Assembly (NCBI RefSeq): GCF_022829685.1
Contig: NZ_JAKSYE010000125.1
Location: 372,001-436,000 of the forward strand
DNA: 64,000 nt
DNA from: Methylobacterium sp. E-045
Lineage (GTDB): Bacteria > Pseudomonadota > Alphaproteobacteria > Rhizobiales > Beijerinckiaceae
Direction of reading: 5' to 3'
A program made the position numbers and the translations under genes. Under the pieces are notes generated by a model. That model searched no databases, was not told the origin of the DNA, and saw only the letters and a program-made list of their open reading frames with translations. Below are positions 24,433 to 33,004 of this stretch, piece after piece (the first letter of the stretch is position 1; each line of letters opens with the position of its first letter).

Positions 24433-25938
24433 TCAGTAGTTGTAAGCGCGCTCGCCGTGGTCGGCGATGTCGAGGCCTTCGCGCTCTTCGTCCTGGGTCA
24501 CGCGCAGACCGATGGTGAGGTCGACGAGCTTGTACAGGATGGCGGAGCCGATGCCGGACCACAGGAGGGTGAAGCCTACGGCCTTGCCCTGAGCGAGGAG
24601 CTGCGCCGCCATGTCGTAGGCGCCGACGGCGAGTTCACCGGGCTTGCTGGTGTAGTCGGGGATGCCGACGCCGCCGAGGTCCGGGCTCACCAGGATGCCG
24701 GTGGCCAGGGCACCGAGGATGCCGCCGATGCAGTGGACGCCGAAGACGTCGAGGGAATCGTCGTAGCCGAGGGCGTTCTTCACCGTGGAGCACATGATGA
24801 AGCAGGCGGCACCGGCGACGAGGCCGAGGACGATCGAGCCCATCGGACCGGCAAAGCCGGCGGCGGGCGTGACGGCGACGAGGCCGGCGATGGCGCCCGA
24901 CAGCATGCCCAGGAGCGAGGGCTTGCCCTTGAGCATCCACTCCACGAACAGCCAGGAGACGGCGGCGGCGGCGGTGGCGACGAAGGTGTTGATCATGGCC
25001 AGAGCCGCGGAGCCGTTGGCTTCGAGGTTCGACCCGGCGTTGAAGCCGAACCAGCCGACCCAGAGGAGCGAGGCGCCGATGGTGGTCATGGTCAGCGAGT
25101 GCGGGGCGAGCAGGTCACGGCCGTAGCCGATCCGCTTGCCGAGCATCAGGCAGCCGACGAAGCCCGCGATGCCCGCATTGATGTGCACGACGGTGCCGCC
25201 GGCGAAGTCGAGGGCGCCCCACTTGAAGATCATGCCGGCATCGGCGTTGACCGCGTCGAGAGCGGCCTGCGCCGTCGCCTTGGAGGCGTCGTCCGTGGCT
25301 GCGGCCAGGGCCTTGGCGGCGTTGCCGACGAGGTCGGGACCACCCCAGTACCAGACCATGTGCGCCATCGGGAAGTAGATCAGCGTGACCCACAGCACCG
25401 AGAACACGAGCAGGGCGGAGAACTTCATCCGCTCGGCGAAGGCGCCGACGATGAGGCCGGGCGTGATCATCGCGAACGTCATCTGGAAGCAGATGTAGAC
25501 GTATTCGGGAATGACGACGCCGTTGGAGAAGGTCGCCACGGTGGTGGACGGATCGACGCCCTTCAGGAAGATCTTGGAGAAGCCGCCGACGAAGTCGTTG
25601 AGACCGCCGCCGTTGGTGAAGGCCATGCTGTAGCCGTAGGCGACCCACAGAAGGCAGACGATGGACGCGATGGCGAAGACCTGCGTCAGCACCGAGAGCA
25701 TGTTCTTAGTGCGCACGAGGCCACCGTAGAACAGCGCCAGGCCGGGCACGGTCATCAGCAGCACGAGGACGGCCGAGACCATCATCCAGGCGGTATCGCC
25801 CTTGTTGGGGACGGGCGCGGCAGCGGCCGGCGCCGCAACGACTTCTGGGGTCGGCGACTGTGCGAGGGATGGCTCGACGAACAGGAGGGCCAGCGCGGCG
25901 CCTCCCATCCCGAGCGCAAGGGCATTGCGAAGTTTCAT
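24433..25938 (-). CDS. amtB: ammonium transporter
   Basis: The 501-residue Amt protein has a cleavable signal peptide (MKLRNALALGMGGAALALLF, cut near SLA-QS) and eleven membrane helices. Family landmarks include DTAWMMVSAVLVLLMTVPGL, LFYGGLVRTKNM, FAGGTVVHINAGIAGFVG with the first pore His, GASLLWVGWFGFNAGS and the second pore His region DSLDVFGVHCIGGILG. The cytoplasmic tail LRVTQDEEREGLDIADHGER is the GlnK-binding end. The trimer imports ammonium across the inner membrane. glnK lies 88 nt upstream on the same strand, so the usual glnK-amtB operon is intact. Confidence 0.96.
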   Translation of the reverse strand: MKLRNALALGMGGAALALLFVEPSLAQSPTPEVVAAPAAAAPVPNKGDTAWMMVSAVLVLLMTVPGLALFYGGLVRTKNMLSVLTQVFAIASIVCLLWVAYGYSMAFTNGGGLNDFVGGFSKIFLKGVDPSTTVATFSNGVVIPEYVYICFQMTFAMITPGLIVGAFAERMKFSALLVFSVLWVTLIYFPMAHMVWYWGGPDLVGNAAKALAAATDDASKATAQAALDAVNADAGMIFKWGALDFAGGTVVHINAGIAGFVGCLMLGKRIGYGRDLLAPHSLTMTTIGASLLWVGWFGFNAGSNLEANGSAALAMINTFVATAAAAVSWLFVEWMLKGKPSLLGMLSGAIAGLVAVTPAAGFAGPMGSIVLGLVAGAACFIMCSTVKNALGYDDSLDVFGVHCIGGILGALATGILVSPDLGGVGIPDYTSKPGELAVGAYDMAAQLLAQGKAVGFTLLWSGIGSAILYKLVDLTIGLRVTQDEEREGLDIADHGERAYNY

Positions 25939-26026
25939 GGAAACGGAACTCCCGGTCGCGGTGCGGTGGTGACGTGAAGGAAGGAAGAGGCAGCGGGCCG
26001 AAGCGTCGTCCGGCCGTGGCGATGGC

Positions 26027-26365
26027 TCAGAGCGCGTCGACGTCGGTCTCGCCGGTGCGGATGCGGACGGCCTTCTCGAGGGGCACGACGAAGATCTTCC
26101 CGTCGCCGATCTGGCCGGTGCGGGCGGCGGCGGCGATGGCGTCGATCACGCTGCTGGTGAGTTCGGACGCGACGGCGACCTCGATCTTCAGCTTCGGAAG
26201 GAAGCTCACGGCGTATTCGGCGCCGCGGTAGATTTCGGTATGGCCCTTCTGGCGGCCATAACCCTTGACCTCGGTCACCGTGAGGCCGTGGACGCCGATT
26301 CCGGTCAGCGCATCCCTGACCTCCTCGAGCTTGAACGGCTTGATGATAGCCATCACGATCTTCAT
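26027..26365 (-). CDS. glnK: nitrogen regulatory protein P-II
   Basis: The 112-residue protein is a complete P-II: MKIVMAIIKPFKLEEVRDAL at the start, the T-loop EVKGYGRQKGHTEIYRGAEY with the Tyr that is uridylylated, the B-loop TGQIGDGKIFV and the C-loop RIRTGETDVDAL. It senses 2-oxoglutarate, ATP and ADP, and plugs AmtB when nitrogen is plentiful. The frame is open upstream for another 27 codons, but the ATG at 26365 is the family start. I name it glnK rather than glnB because of the adjacent amtB. A possible sigma-54 promoter lies about 115 nt upstream. Confidence 0.95.
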   Translation of the reverse strand: MKIVMAIIKPFKLEEVRDALTGIGVHGLTVTEVKGYGRQKGHTEIYRGAEYAVSFLPKLKIEVAVASELTSSVIDAIAAAARTGQIGDGKIFVVPLEKAVRIRTGETDVDAL

Positions 26366-26479
26366 GGGCGGCGCCCCCTTTTGTTCTGGATGCCCCCGGT
26401 CACCGGCGCGATCTGCGTCGCGGCCCGGCAATCCGGCCTTTCGCACCAGCCGGAATGGCCAAGCGATCGGCGCCCATCA

Positions 26480-26495
26480 TTCAAGGACTATGCCA
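26480..26495 (-). promoter_or_regulatory. possible sigma-54 promoter of glnK-amtB
   Basis: On the minus strand TGGCATAGTCCTTGAA resembles the sigma-54 consensus TGGCAC-N5-TTGCW, with correct GG-to-G spacing. The C of the -12 element is replaced by A, which weakens the call. NtrC-dependent sigma-54 control of glnK-amtB is standard in related bacteria. No clear NtrC box was found upstream. Confidence 0.4.
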
Positions 26496-26648
26496 AAGGG
26501 AACTTTTCGTCATTCCGCCTTCTGCACACAAAGTGATCGATCGCTGACGCGTGATCGTGCGATATTTTCGCGGAGATCGCCTAAAGAATAATCATTCAGA
26601 CGATATCGTGAGCAGAATGGCAGCCCGTAAAGCAAAGCTTGCCGTGTT

Positions 26649-27518
26649 TCAGGAGCTGTCCCCGGTCGGACGGATCAGACCCTCCTGGGCGACGGAGGCC
26701 ACGAGCTCCCCCTCCCTGGTGAAGATCGATCCCCTGGCGAATCCGCGTGCGCCGGAGGCAATGGGGCTCTCCTGCGCATAGAGCAGCCATTCGTCGGCGC
26801 GGAAGGGACGGTGAAACCAGAGGGCGTGATCGAGGCTCGCGGATTGGATCGCGGGATCGAACACCGTCCGGCCGTGGGGGATCAGCGTCGCGTCGAGGAG
26901 CATCAGGTCGGAGGCATAGGCAAGGACCGCGCGGTGGACGGCCGGGTCGTCGGGCAGGCGTGCCCCGGCCCGGAGCCAGACGTGGAAGCGGGGCTCTCGC
27001 GGATCGCGGGACATGTAGCGCTGAACCTCCACCGGCCTCAGCGCGATCGGTGTGGCGCGACCGAGATAGGCACGCATCGTCGCCGGAATCGACGGCCCCG
27101 CCTGCGCGGCCAGGGCGGGGGCGTCGAGCAGCGCCTCGGGCCCCGGCACGTCCGGCATGGCGGCCTGATGGACGAGCCCGTCCTCGTCGGTGTGGAAGGA
27201 GGCCGACAGGGTGAAGATCGCGCGGTTGTGCTGATGGGCGACGACCCGCCGCGTGGCGAAGCTGCGCCCGTCGCGGATGCGTTCCACCGCGTAGTCGATC
27301 GGCGCGGCCGGGTCTCCGGCGAGGATGAAATAGGCATGGAGGGAATGCGGCGGCCGGCTCGCCCCCACCGTGCGCGATGCGGCGACGAGGGCCTGTCCCA
27401 GCACCTGGCCGCCGAAGACCCGGAACCAGCCGGTCTCGATGCTCTGCCCCCGGAACAGATCCTCGTCGAGGCGCGCGAGGTCGAGGCAGGCGAGAAGTTC
27501 GTCGACGGATCCGGTCAT
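26649..27518 (-). CDS. tesB: acyl-CoA thioesterase II
   Basis: The 289-residue protein is a double hot-dog thioesterase of TesB length. Landmarks are FRGQSIETGWFRVFGGQVLG in the first domain, SLHAYFILAGD, and in the second domain YASDLMLLDATLIPHG with the catalytic Asp, SLDHALWFHRPFRADEWLLY and FTREGELVASVAQEGLIR with the catalytic Gln. It hydrolyses medium- and long-chain acyl-CoA in the cytoplasm. The gene is monocistronic. Downstream of its start, toward the divergent hydroxylase, lies a short tandem repeat. Confidence 0.93.
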   Translation of the reverse strand: MTGSVDELLACLDLARLDEDLFRGQSIETGWFRVFGGQVLGQALVAASRTVGASRPPHSLHAYFILAGDPAAPIDYAVERIRDGRSFATRRVVAHQHNRAIFTLSASFHTDEDGLVHQAAMPDVPGPEALLDAPALAAQAGPSIPATMRAYLGRATPIALRPVEVQRYMSRDPREPRFHVWLRAGARLPDDPAVHRAVLAYASDLMLLDATLIPHGRTVFDPAIQSASLDHALWFHRPFRADEWLLYAQESPIASGARGFARGSIFTREGELVASVAQEGLIRPTGDSS

Positions 27519-27839
27519 GCGAGCCTTTCACCGGGCTGAGGACATCGATGCGACCGCGCATCGCGGCTTTACCGCAGCGGGAATCGCCACAGCGCGCACG
27601 GAATGCAAGACTCACACTGAAGGAAACAACTCACACTGAAGGCAAGACTCGCACTGAAGGAAAGACTCACCCTCGACGGAAGGCCCGCCCCGCATGAAGG
27701 GCGCAGTCGTCCAAAACGACGGTGCGGACCTCGCGGCGACGCATCATGCTTCGCTCTCGCGCGTTGCCTCCGGCGCGGCGGGGTGCCACTCCACATCCGA
27801 CGTTACGCAGGCTGCGGGAATGGCGACGAGGTGCAGGGC
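27519..27839. other. 321-nt divergent intergenic region
   Basis: It separates tesB from the hydroxylase gene. It contains the 18-nt tandem repeat at 27606-27683; no other gene or clear promoter is seen. Confidence 0.5.
27606..27683 (+). repeat. degenerate 18-19-nt tandem repeat, four copies
   Basis: The unit CAAGACTCACACTGAAGG occurs at 27606-27623, then with changes at 27624-27642 (19 nt), 27643-27660 and in an eroded form at 27661-27683. There are no unique spacers. It lies in the divergent region between tesB and the hydroxylase gene. Confidence 0.8.
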
Positions 27840-29126
27840 ATGAGCGGCAAAGGCCTGGATGGATCCATGCAAGGTGGCGCGCCCCGCACGGTGGCCATTG
27901 CCGGCGGCGGTATTCCCGGCCTCAGCCTGGCGCTGGCCCTGCGCCAGGCCCACGGCGATGCCCTGGACGTCACCGTCTTCGATCCGGGGCTCGACCGTGC
28001 GGCGCTCCGGCATCGCGGGCGCGCCTTCGCCGTGGCGGCGGGCGGACGGCGCATGCTGACGCGGTTGGGAATCTGGGCCGACGTCGCCCACGCGGCGGAA
28101 CCGATCCTCGACATGGCGATCAGCGACAGCCGGCTGGCGGATCCGGTCCGGCCGGTCTTCCTGACCTTCGGCCAGGACGGCACGGGCGAAACGCCTCCGG
28201 TCGGTGAGCCCTTCGCCCATATGGTCGAGGCCGAGTTCCTCGTCGACGGCCTGCTGGCGGCATCGCGAGCCGTCGGGGTCGCCTTCGAGCCGGTCGGCAT
28301 CCGCCAAGCGCAGGCGAACGGCCGGATCATCGCCCTCGGGTTGGCCGACGGGCGCGAGACGGAGGCGACCCTGCTGGTCGCCGCGGACGGAGCGCGGTCG
28401 AGGCTGCGCGAGGCGGCCGGGATCGGTTGGGTCGGCCGATCCTATCCGCAGATGGGCATCGTCGCCACGATCGGGCATGAGCGCCCCCATGGCGGCCGGG
28501 CCTTCGAGCATTTCCTGCCCAGCGGCCCCTTCGCGATCCTGCCGCTGGTCGATGGCGGCGTGCTCGGCCACCGTTCCTCCATCGTGTGGACGGAGCGGGA
28601 CGCGGATGTGGAGGCGCTGATCGGCGGAAGCCGGGAGGAGACCCTCCACGAGATCGAACGGCGTTTCGGCCTCAATCTCGGCCGCCTCGTGATCGAGGAC
28701 GGGCCGAGCGCCCATCCGCTCTCCCTCGGCATGGCACGCAGCTTCCGGGGCGAGCGACTCGCGCTCCTCGGCGATGCCGCACACGTCATTCACCCGATCG
28801 CCGGCCAGGGGCTGAATCTCGGCCTCGCCGATGCCGCCTCCCTGGCGGAGGAGATCACGGAGGCCCTGCGCCTCGGCCTCGATCCGGGGGCGAAGGATGT
28901 GCTGCAGCGCTACGAGCGCAGCCGCCGCTTCGATACCTTCGCCATGGCGGCGGCCACGGACGGGCTGAACCGCCTGTTCTCCAACGACATCCTGCCGGTC
29001 CGCCTCATGCGCGACCTGGGGCTCGGCCTCGTCGACCGGATGCCCGGCCTGAAGTCGCTGTTCATCGGCGAGGCCTCGGCCTCGCGGGGGGCCTCGCCCC
29101 GGCTGATGCGGGGCGAGGCGTTGTGA
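27840..29126 (+). CDS. UbiH/COQ6-type FAD-dependent hydroxylase
   Basis: The 428-residue flavoprotein monooxygenase begins with the FAD-binding fold VAIAGGGIPGLSLALALRQA. It has the DG motif LLVAADGARSRLREAAGI and the second GD motif LALLGDAAHVIHPIAGQGLN, which also contacts FAD. The closest group is the UbiH/UbiF/COQ6 family that hydroxylates ubiquinone precursors. Which ring position it acts on cannot be told from sequence. The start at 27840 is chosen because GAGGTGCAGGGC precedes it; the frame opens 19 codons earlier with an atypical N-terminus. It is convergent with ppa, 13 nt away. Confidence 0.88.
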   Translation: MSGKGLDGSMQGGAPRTVAIAGGGIPGLSLALALRQAHGDALDVTVFDPGLDRAALRHRGRAFAVAAGGRRMLTRLGIWADVAHAAEPILDMAISDSRLADPVRPVFLTFGQDGTGETPPVGEPFAHMVEAEFLVDGLLAASRAVGVAFEPVGIRQAQANGRIIALGLADGRETEATLLVAADGARSRLREAAGIGWVGRSYPQMGIVATIGHERPHGGRAFEHFLPSGPFAILPLVDGGVLGHRSSIVWTERDADVEALIGGSREETLHEIERRFGLNLGRLVIEDGPSAHPLSLGMARSFRGERLALLGDAAHVIHPIAGQGLNLGLADAASLAEEITEALRLGLDPGAKDVLQRYERSRRFDTFAMAAATDGLNRLFSNDILPVRLMRDLGLGLVDRMPGLKSLFIGEASASRGASPRLMRGEAL

Positions 29127-29139
29127 CGAGGTCCGGGGC

Positions 29140-29676
29140 TCAGGCCTTCTCGGCCTTGGCGCGTTCGATCCCCTCGTTGATGAGGCGCTGGGCTTCCGCC
29201 TTGTCGCCCCAGCGCTTGATCTTCACCCACTTGCCGGGCTCCAGATCCTTGTAATGCTCGAAGAAGTGCTGGATCTGCTGGATCGTGATGTCCGGCAGGT
29301 CGGTGTAGTTCTCTATCCGGTCGTAGCGCATCGTCAGGTGGCGCGAGGGCACGGCGATGATCTTCTCGTCCTCGCCAGCATTGTCCTCCATCACGAGGAC
29401 GCCCACCGGGCGGACGCTGATGACCGCGCCGGGCGCGATGGCGCGCGTATTCGCTACGAGAACGTCGCAGGGATCGCCGTCACCCGAGAGCGTGTGGGGG
29501 ATGAAACCGTAGTTCCCCGGGTAATGCATCGCGGTATAGAGAAACCGATCGACCACGAGGGCACCGGATTCCTTGTCCATCTCGTACTTGATCGGATCGC
29601 CGCCGATTGGCACCTCGATGATGACGTTGACGTCGTCCGGCGGGTTCTTCCCGATCGAGATGGAATCGATGATCAT
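29140..29676 (-). CDS. ppa: inorganic pyrophosphatase
   Basis: The 178-residue family I pyrophosphatase has the signature DGDPCDVLV with three catalytic Asp residues, GNYGFIPHTLSGDG upstream of it, and DNAGEDEKIIAVP downstream. It hydrolyses PPi to phosphate in the cytoplasm and drives biosynthetic reactions. The open frame continues far upstream, but family members begin at MIIDSISIGKNPPDDVNV, so the ATG at 29676 is used. The gene stands alone. Confidence 0.96.
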   Translation of the reverse strand: MIIDSISIGKNPPDDVNVIIEVPIGGDPIKYEMDKESGALVVDRFLYTAMHYPGNYGFIPHTLSGDGDPCDVLVANTRAIAPGAVISVRPVGVLVMEDNAGEDEKIIAVPSRHLTMRYDRIENYTDLPDITIQQIQHFFEHYKDLEPGKWVKIKRWGDKAEAQRLINEGIERAKAEKA

Positions 29677-30160
29677 GTGGTCCTCACTCGAGCCTGCAGC
29701 AATCCAAGGCGCTGTTTCGGCGTCTCTTAAATCCCTTCCGCGGTAAAGGAAATCGACCCTCGCCCGATGCAGGGGGCTTTTGCGGCTTATCGTAACCGTC
29801 GCAGGCTTTTTCGGCCGGGAAAGCCCCGCCCGTTTCAACCGGGGTCGGCGGCATTCACATCGTTCGCGGGCTGTGCGGTCCTGCCTTCCTCCCCCTTGCG
29901 GGGAGGATTTGGAGGTGGGCGGGTGACCCTGATGCTCCGGAGGCTGGGGGAGCCCCCCGCACTCCTGAACTCTCCCCAAAAGTTCGAGAGGGACGCACTC
30001 TGCGCGAAAGAGGAGGGGTACGAATCCCGTCGCCCAACGATGGGGAGTCCCCGTGAACCTCACGCCCGCCCGTAGATGAACGCGATCACCACGTCCGACC
30101 CGTTGGGCCCCCCGTCGAAGCTGTGGCCGTACAGGAGCGGTCAGGGGCCGGCGCGGCGGA
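29677..30160. other. 484-nt intergenic region with a palindromic element
   Basis: No gene is supported. It contains the presumed ppa promoter next to 29677 and a palindrome CCTCCCCCTTGCGGGGAGG at 29888-29906, which resembles the repeat units at 42869-42994 and 45486-45509. Several short frames cross it without recognisable motifs. Confidence 0.5.
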
Positions 30161-30505
30161 TCAGGACTTTGTCTCGCCCGAGCCGAACCAGCGCCGCCAG
30201 ACCCCCTCGATCCAGCGGGCCGAGCGTTCGAGGGGGACCTTGAGGGCCGGGATGTCCTGGCTGAGGAGCGCGAGCCCCACGGGCAGCATCCAGAGCCCGA
30301 GCACCGGCAGGATCGAGAAGATGCCGCCGAGGATGAACAGGATCGCCGCAGCGATCCTCACCCAGCGGCGGGAGGGTTCGCGCAGCCACTCGATGGCGCG
30401 CCGCAACCGGTCGGGCAGTTTTTCGGTGAGGTGGGTGACGCGGTCGTCCCAATCCTGCGCCGTGCATTCCCGGCGTAACGGATCCTGTTGGTGGGCAATC
30501 ATCAT
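30161..30505 (-). CDS. small hypothetical membrane protein, 114 aa
   Basis: No named family is recognised. Residues 50-85 form one or two hydrophobic helices (WVRIAAAILFILGGIFSILP, then VLGLWMLPVGLALLSQD) flanked by basic, helical segments (LPDRLRRAIEWLREPSRR and PLERSARWIEGVWRRWFG). This looks like a hairpin membrane protein with cytoplasmic amphipathic ends, a layout common among conserved hypothetical proteins of Hyphomicrobiales. It is a lone minus-strand gene. The first ATG (30505) and the second (30502) are equally possible starts. Confidence 0.7.
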   Translation of the reverse strand: MMIAHQQDPLRRECTAQDWDDRVTHLTEKLPDRLRRAIEWLREPSRRWVRIAAAILFILGGIFSILPVLGLWMLPVGLALLSQDIPALKVPLERSARWIEGVWRRWFGSGETKS

Positions 30506-30627
30506 GATCCTTGATCCGGCGCGGGGGCCTCGCGACGCGTTCCCGACATCGGGGAACGGCGGTGTCCGGGCGCGGGATCAACGTACCGCCCCGCCTCCGG
30601 GGTTCCCCGAAGGCGGGATCGCGGGGG

Positions 30628-31134
30628 CTACTCGAAGCGGTAGGCCACCTTGGAGAGGACGGCGCCGGCCATGCGGTCGACGGCCTCGGCCACCTGCACG
30701 CCGCCGAGACCGGCGTAGAAGCCGCAGGCGCGCTCGTTACCTGCCAGGGTCCAGACCCCAACCCGCGTCAGTCCATGGTCGGCGAGGTCGTTGCGGATCG
30801 CGCGGAACAGGCGTCGGCCGAGACCCAGGCCCTGATAGGCCGGCAGGATGTAGAGTTCGTCCACCTCCCCCGAGGCCTTGAAGGCGCTGCCCCTCGCCTG
30901 CCCGTAGATGGCGTATCCGACGACCTCGTCGCCGATCTCGACCACCACCAGGGGGCGATTGCGCTGGGCCGCGCCGAGCCACCATTGCGAGGGGCGCTGG
31001 GAGATCATCCGTTCCAGCGAGACGCCGGGAATGATGCCGCGATAGGCCTCCCGCCAGGTTTCGTCGAAGACGTCGCTCAACCGATCGGCGTCTCGCGGAC
31101 GGGCGCGGCGGATGCTGGTGGTGCTCGTCTTCAT
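30628..31134 (-). CDS. GNAT family N-acetyltransferase
   Basis: The 168-residue protein shows a full GNAT domain: SIRRARPRDADRLSDVFDET at the start, VDELYILPAYQGLGLGRRLF as the acetyl-CoA binding motif (Q/R-x-x-G-x-G/A type), and NERACGFYAGLGGVQ with the conserved Tyr near the end. The substrate is not known. The frame is open for 52 more codons upstream, but the ATG at 31134 is the natural family start. It is divergent from the phosphatase gene. Confidence 0.87.
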   Translation of the reverse strand: MKTSTTSIRRARPRDADRLSDVFDETWREAYRGIIPGVSLERMISQRPSQWWLGAAQRNRPLVVVEIGDEVVGYAIYGQARGSAFKASGEVDELYILPAYQGLGLGRRLFRAIRNDLADHGLTRVGVWTLAGNERACGFYAGLGGVQVAEAVDRMAGAVLSKVAYRFE

Positions 31135-31340
31135 GACTGTCCCTACGCTTGGTGGAAACGGGAACGATCGCGCATCGAAATCCACGATACGGGCATGATG
31201 AAGGCAAGCCGGATGCCGAGTTCCGGAAAACGCGATTCGTCGGGCGCGGGTGGCGCGATTCGGAGACATCCGTTTGCCCGACGCTGCCACGACTGTTAGA
31301 GCCGCCGCACGCTCCTCTCGACAGGTTGCTTCCGGCCCCC

Positions 31341-32066
31341 GTGTTCAACAGATTCATCAAGCCCGAGATCCGGTATGCCCGGCGCATGGCGCGGATCGCC
31401 CGCTTCGAGCAGCCGATCGCCGGCCGGGGCGCGCGCATGCGGGCCTGGGCGAACATGCTGCTCGTGGATCACGGCGTGTTCCGGCTGGCCTATCTCAACC
31501 GGCACAAGATCGGCACCGGCAAGGTCTGGCGCTCGGCCCAACCGACGCCGCACCAGCTCGCCTGGTTCCGGCGGCAGGGCGTGCGGACGGTGATCTCCCT
31601 GCGCGGCGGCCGCGAGCACGGCTCCTGGCCGCTCCAGCGCGAGGCCTGCGCGCAGCAGGGGCTCGATCTCGTGGAGTTCGTGCTGCGCTCGCGCGAGGCG
31701 CCGTCGAAGGAGACGATCCTCGGCGCGAAGGCGTTCTTCGAACGCGTCCAGTATCCCGCCGTGATGCATTGTAAGTCAGGCGCCGACCGGGCCGGTCTCG
31801 GTGCCGCCCTGTTCCTCATCCTGCACGAAGGCGTGCCGGTCTCGGAGGCGATGGGTCAGCTCTCGGCGCGGTACGGCCATTTCCGCTTCGCCAAGACCGG
31901 AATCCTCGACGCGTTCTTCGATCTCTACCTGCGCGAGGGCGAAGCGAAGGGACTGGGTTTCCTGACCTGGGTCGAGACGGTCTACGACCCCGAGGCCCTG
32001 AAGCGCGAGTTCAGGCCGGGCTTCTGGTCCGATCTCGTGGTCGACCGGGTCATCAAGCGGGAATAG
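31341..32066 (+). CDS. dual-specificity/tyrosine-type protein phosphatase
   Basis: The protein has 241 residues if translation begins at the GTG at 31341. The phosphatase loop HCKSGADRAG follows the CX5R rule, with C144 as nucleophile. Before it, WRSAQPTPHQLAWFRRQGVR and TVISLRGG are the usual strands of bacterial DSP/Siw14-like phosphatases. The substrate could be a phosphoprotein, an inositol phosphate or a lipid phosphate. The start is uncertain: the frame is open back to 31149 and an ATG lies at 31386; no strong ribosome binding site decides. It is convergent with pheA. Confidence 0.8.
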   Translation: MFNRFIKPEIRYARRMARIARFEQPIAGRGARMRAWANMLLVDHGVFRLAYLNRHKIGTGKVWRSAQPTPHQLAWFRRQGVRTVISLRGGREHGSWPLQREACAQQGLDLVEFVLRSREAPSKETILGAKAFFERVQYPAVMHCKSGADRAGLGAALFLILHEGVPVSEAMGQLSARYGHFRFAKTGILDAFFDLYLREGEAKGLGFLTWVETVYDPEALKREFRPGFWSDLVVDRVIKRE

Positions 32067-32112
32067 GCGATGCTCGGCGCGTCCCTCCCGTGTGGGGAGG
32101 AGGGATGTCTTG

Positions 32113-32985
32113 CTACTCCGCCGCCATCCGCGTGGTCTCGCGGAACGGATGGGCCGGGTAGATGCCGATGATGCGCAGTTCGCGCGAGAAATAGGCGAGT
32201 TCGTCCAGGGCACGGGCGAGGCCCGGATCCTCCGGATGGCCGTCCACCTCGGCATAGAACTGCGTCGCCGAGAACTGGCCCTCGACCATGTAGCTCTCGA
32301 GCTTCGACATGTTGACGCCGTTGGTGGCGAACCCCCCCAGCGCCTTGTAGAGCGCCGCCGGGATGTTGCGCACGCGGAAGATGAAGCTCGTCACCGTCGG
32401 TCCGGCATTGGGCGGCACCTCCACCGCCTCCGGCGAGAACACTACGAAGCGCGTGGTGTTGTGGCTCTCGTCCTCCACGTCGCGGGCGAGGATGTCGAGC
32501 CCGTAGACGCCCGCCGCCATGGCCGGGGCCAGGGCGCCGCGGCTCGGATCGCCGGCTTCGGCGATTTCGCGCGCCGCGCCCGCGGTGTCGCCGGCCACGA
32601 TGGCCTTCAGCCCGAGCCGCCGGATGATCTTGCGGCACTGGCCGAGCGCGTGGACGTGGCTGTGCACGGTCCGGATCGCCTCGATCGGCGTACCGGGAAG
32701 CGCCATCAGCTGAAAATGGATCGGCAGGAAGTGCTCGGCCACGATGTGGAGGTTGGAACTCGGAATCAGATGGTGGATGTCGGCCACACGCCCGGCGATG
32801 GAATTCTCGATGGGGATCATCGCCAGGGCGGCGCGGCCGTCGTTCACCGCCGCGAAGGCCTCCTCGAACGAGGCGCAGGGCAGCGGCGTCCAGTCGGGAT
32901 AGGCCTGGGCGCAGATGATGTGCGAATTCGCGCCCGGCTCGCCCTGGTAGGAGATCGTGGTGCGGGATTCGGTCGTATCGGACAT
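32113..32985 (-). CDS. pheA: prephenate dehydratase
   Basis: The 290-residue monofunctional enzyme begins with the PDT domain (ISYQGEPGANSHIICAQAY; MIPIENSIAGRV; NTTRFVVFS with the conserved Thr-Arg-Phe) and ends with an ACT regulatory domain (TSFIFRVRNIPAALYKALGG; SKLESYMVEG, the phenylalanine-binding loop). It converts prephenate to phenylpyruvate in phenylalanine synthesis and is probably inhibited by phenylalanine. The ATG at 32985 is preceded by CCCCCC on the minus strand and not by a strong ribosome binding site. It lies 19 nt after kdsB, so the two form a kdsB-pheA operon, an arrangement common in Hyphomicrobiales. Confidence 0.95.
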   Translation of the reverse strand: MSDTTESRTTISYQGEPGANSHIICAQAYPDWTPLPCASFEEAFAAVNDGRAALAMIPIENSIAGRVADIHHLIPSSNLHIVAEHFLPIHFQLMALPGTPIEAIRTVHSHVHALGQCRKIIRRLGLKAIVAGDTAGAAREIAEAGDPSRGALAPAMAAGVYGLDILARDVEDESHNTTRFVVFSPEAVEVPPNAGPTVTSFIFRVRNIPAALYKALGGFATNGVNMSKLESYMVEGQFSATQFYAEVDGHPEDPGLARALDELAYFSRELRIIGIYPAHPFRETTRMAAE

Positions 32986-33004
32986 GGGGGGATGACTCGG
33001 TTCG

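Noticed and set aside
27606..27683. Possible CRISPR array
   Set aside because: The units are adjacent without spacers and are degenerate, so this is a simple tandem repeat.
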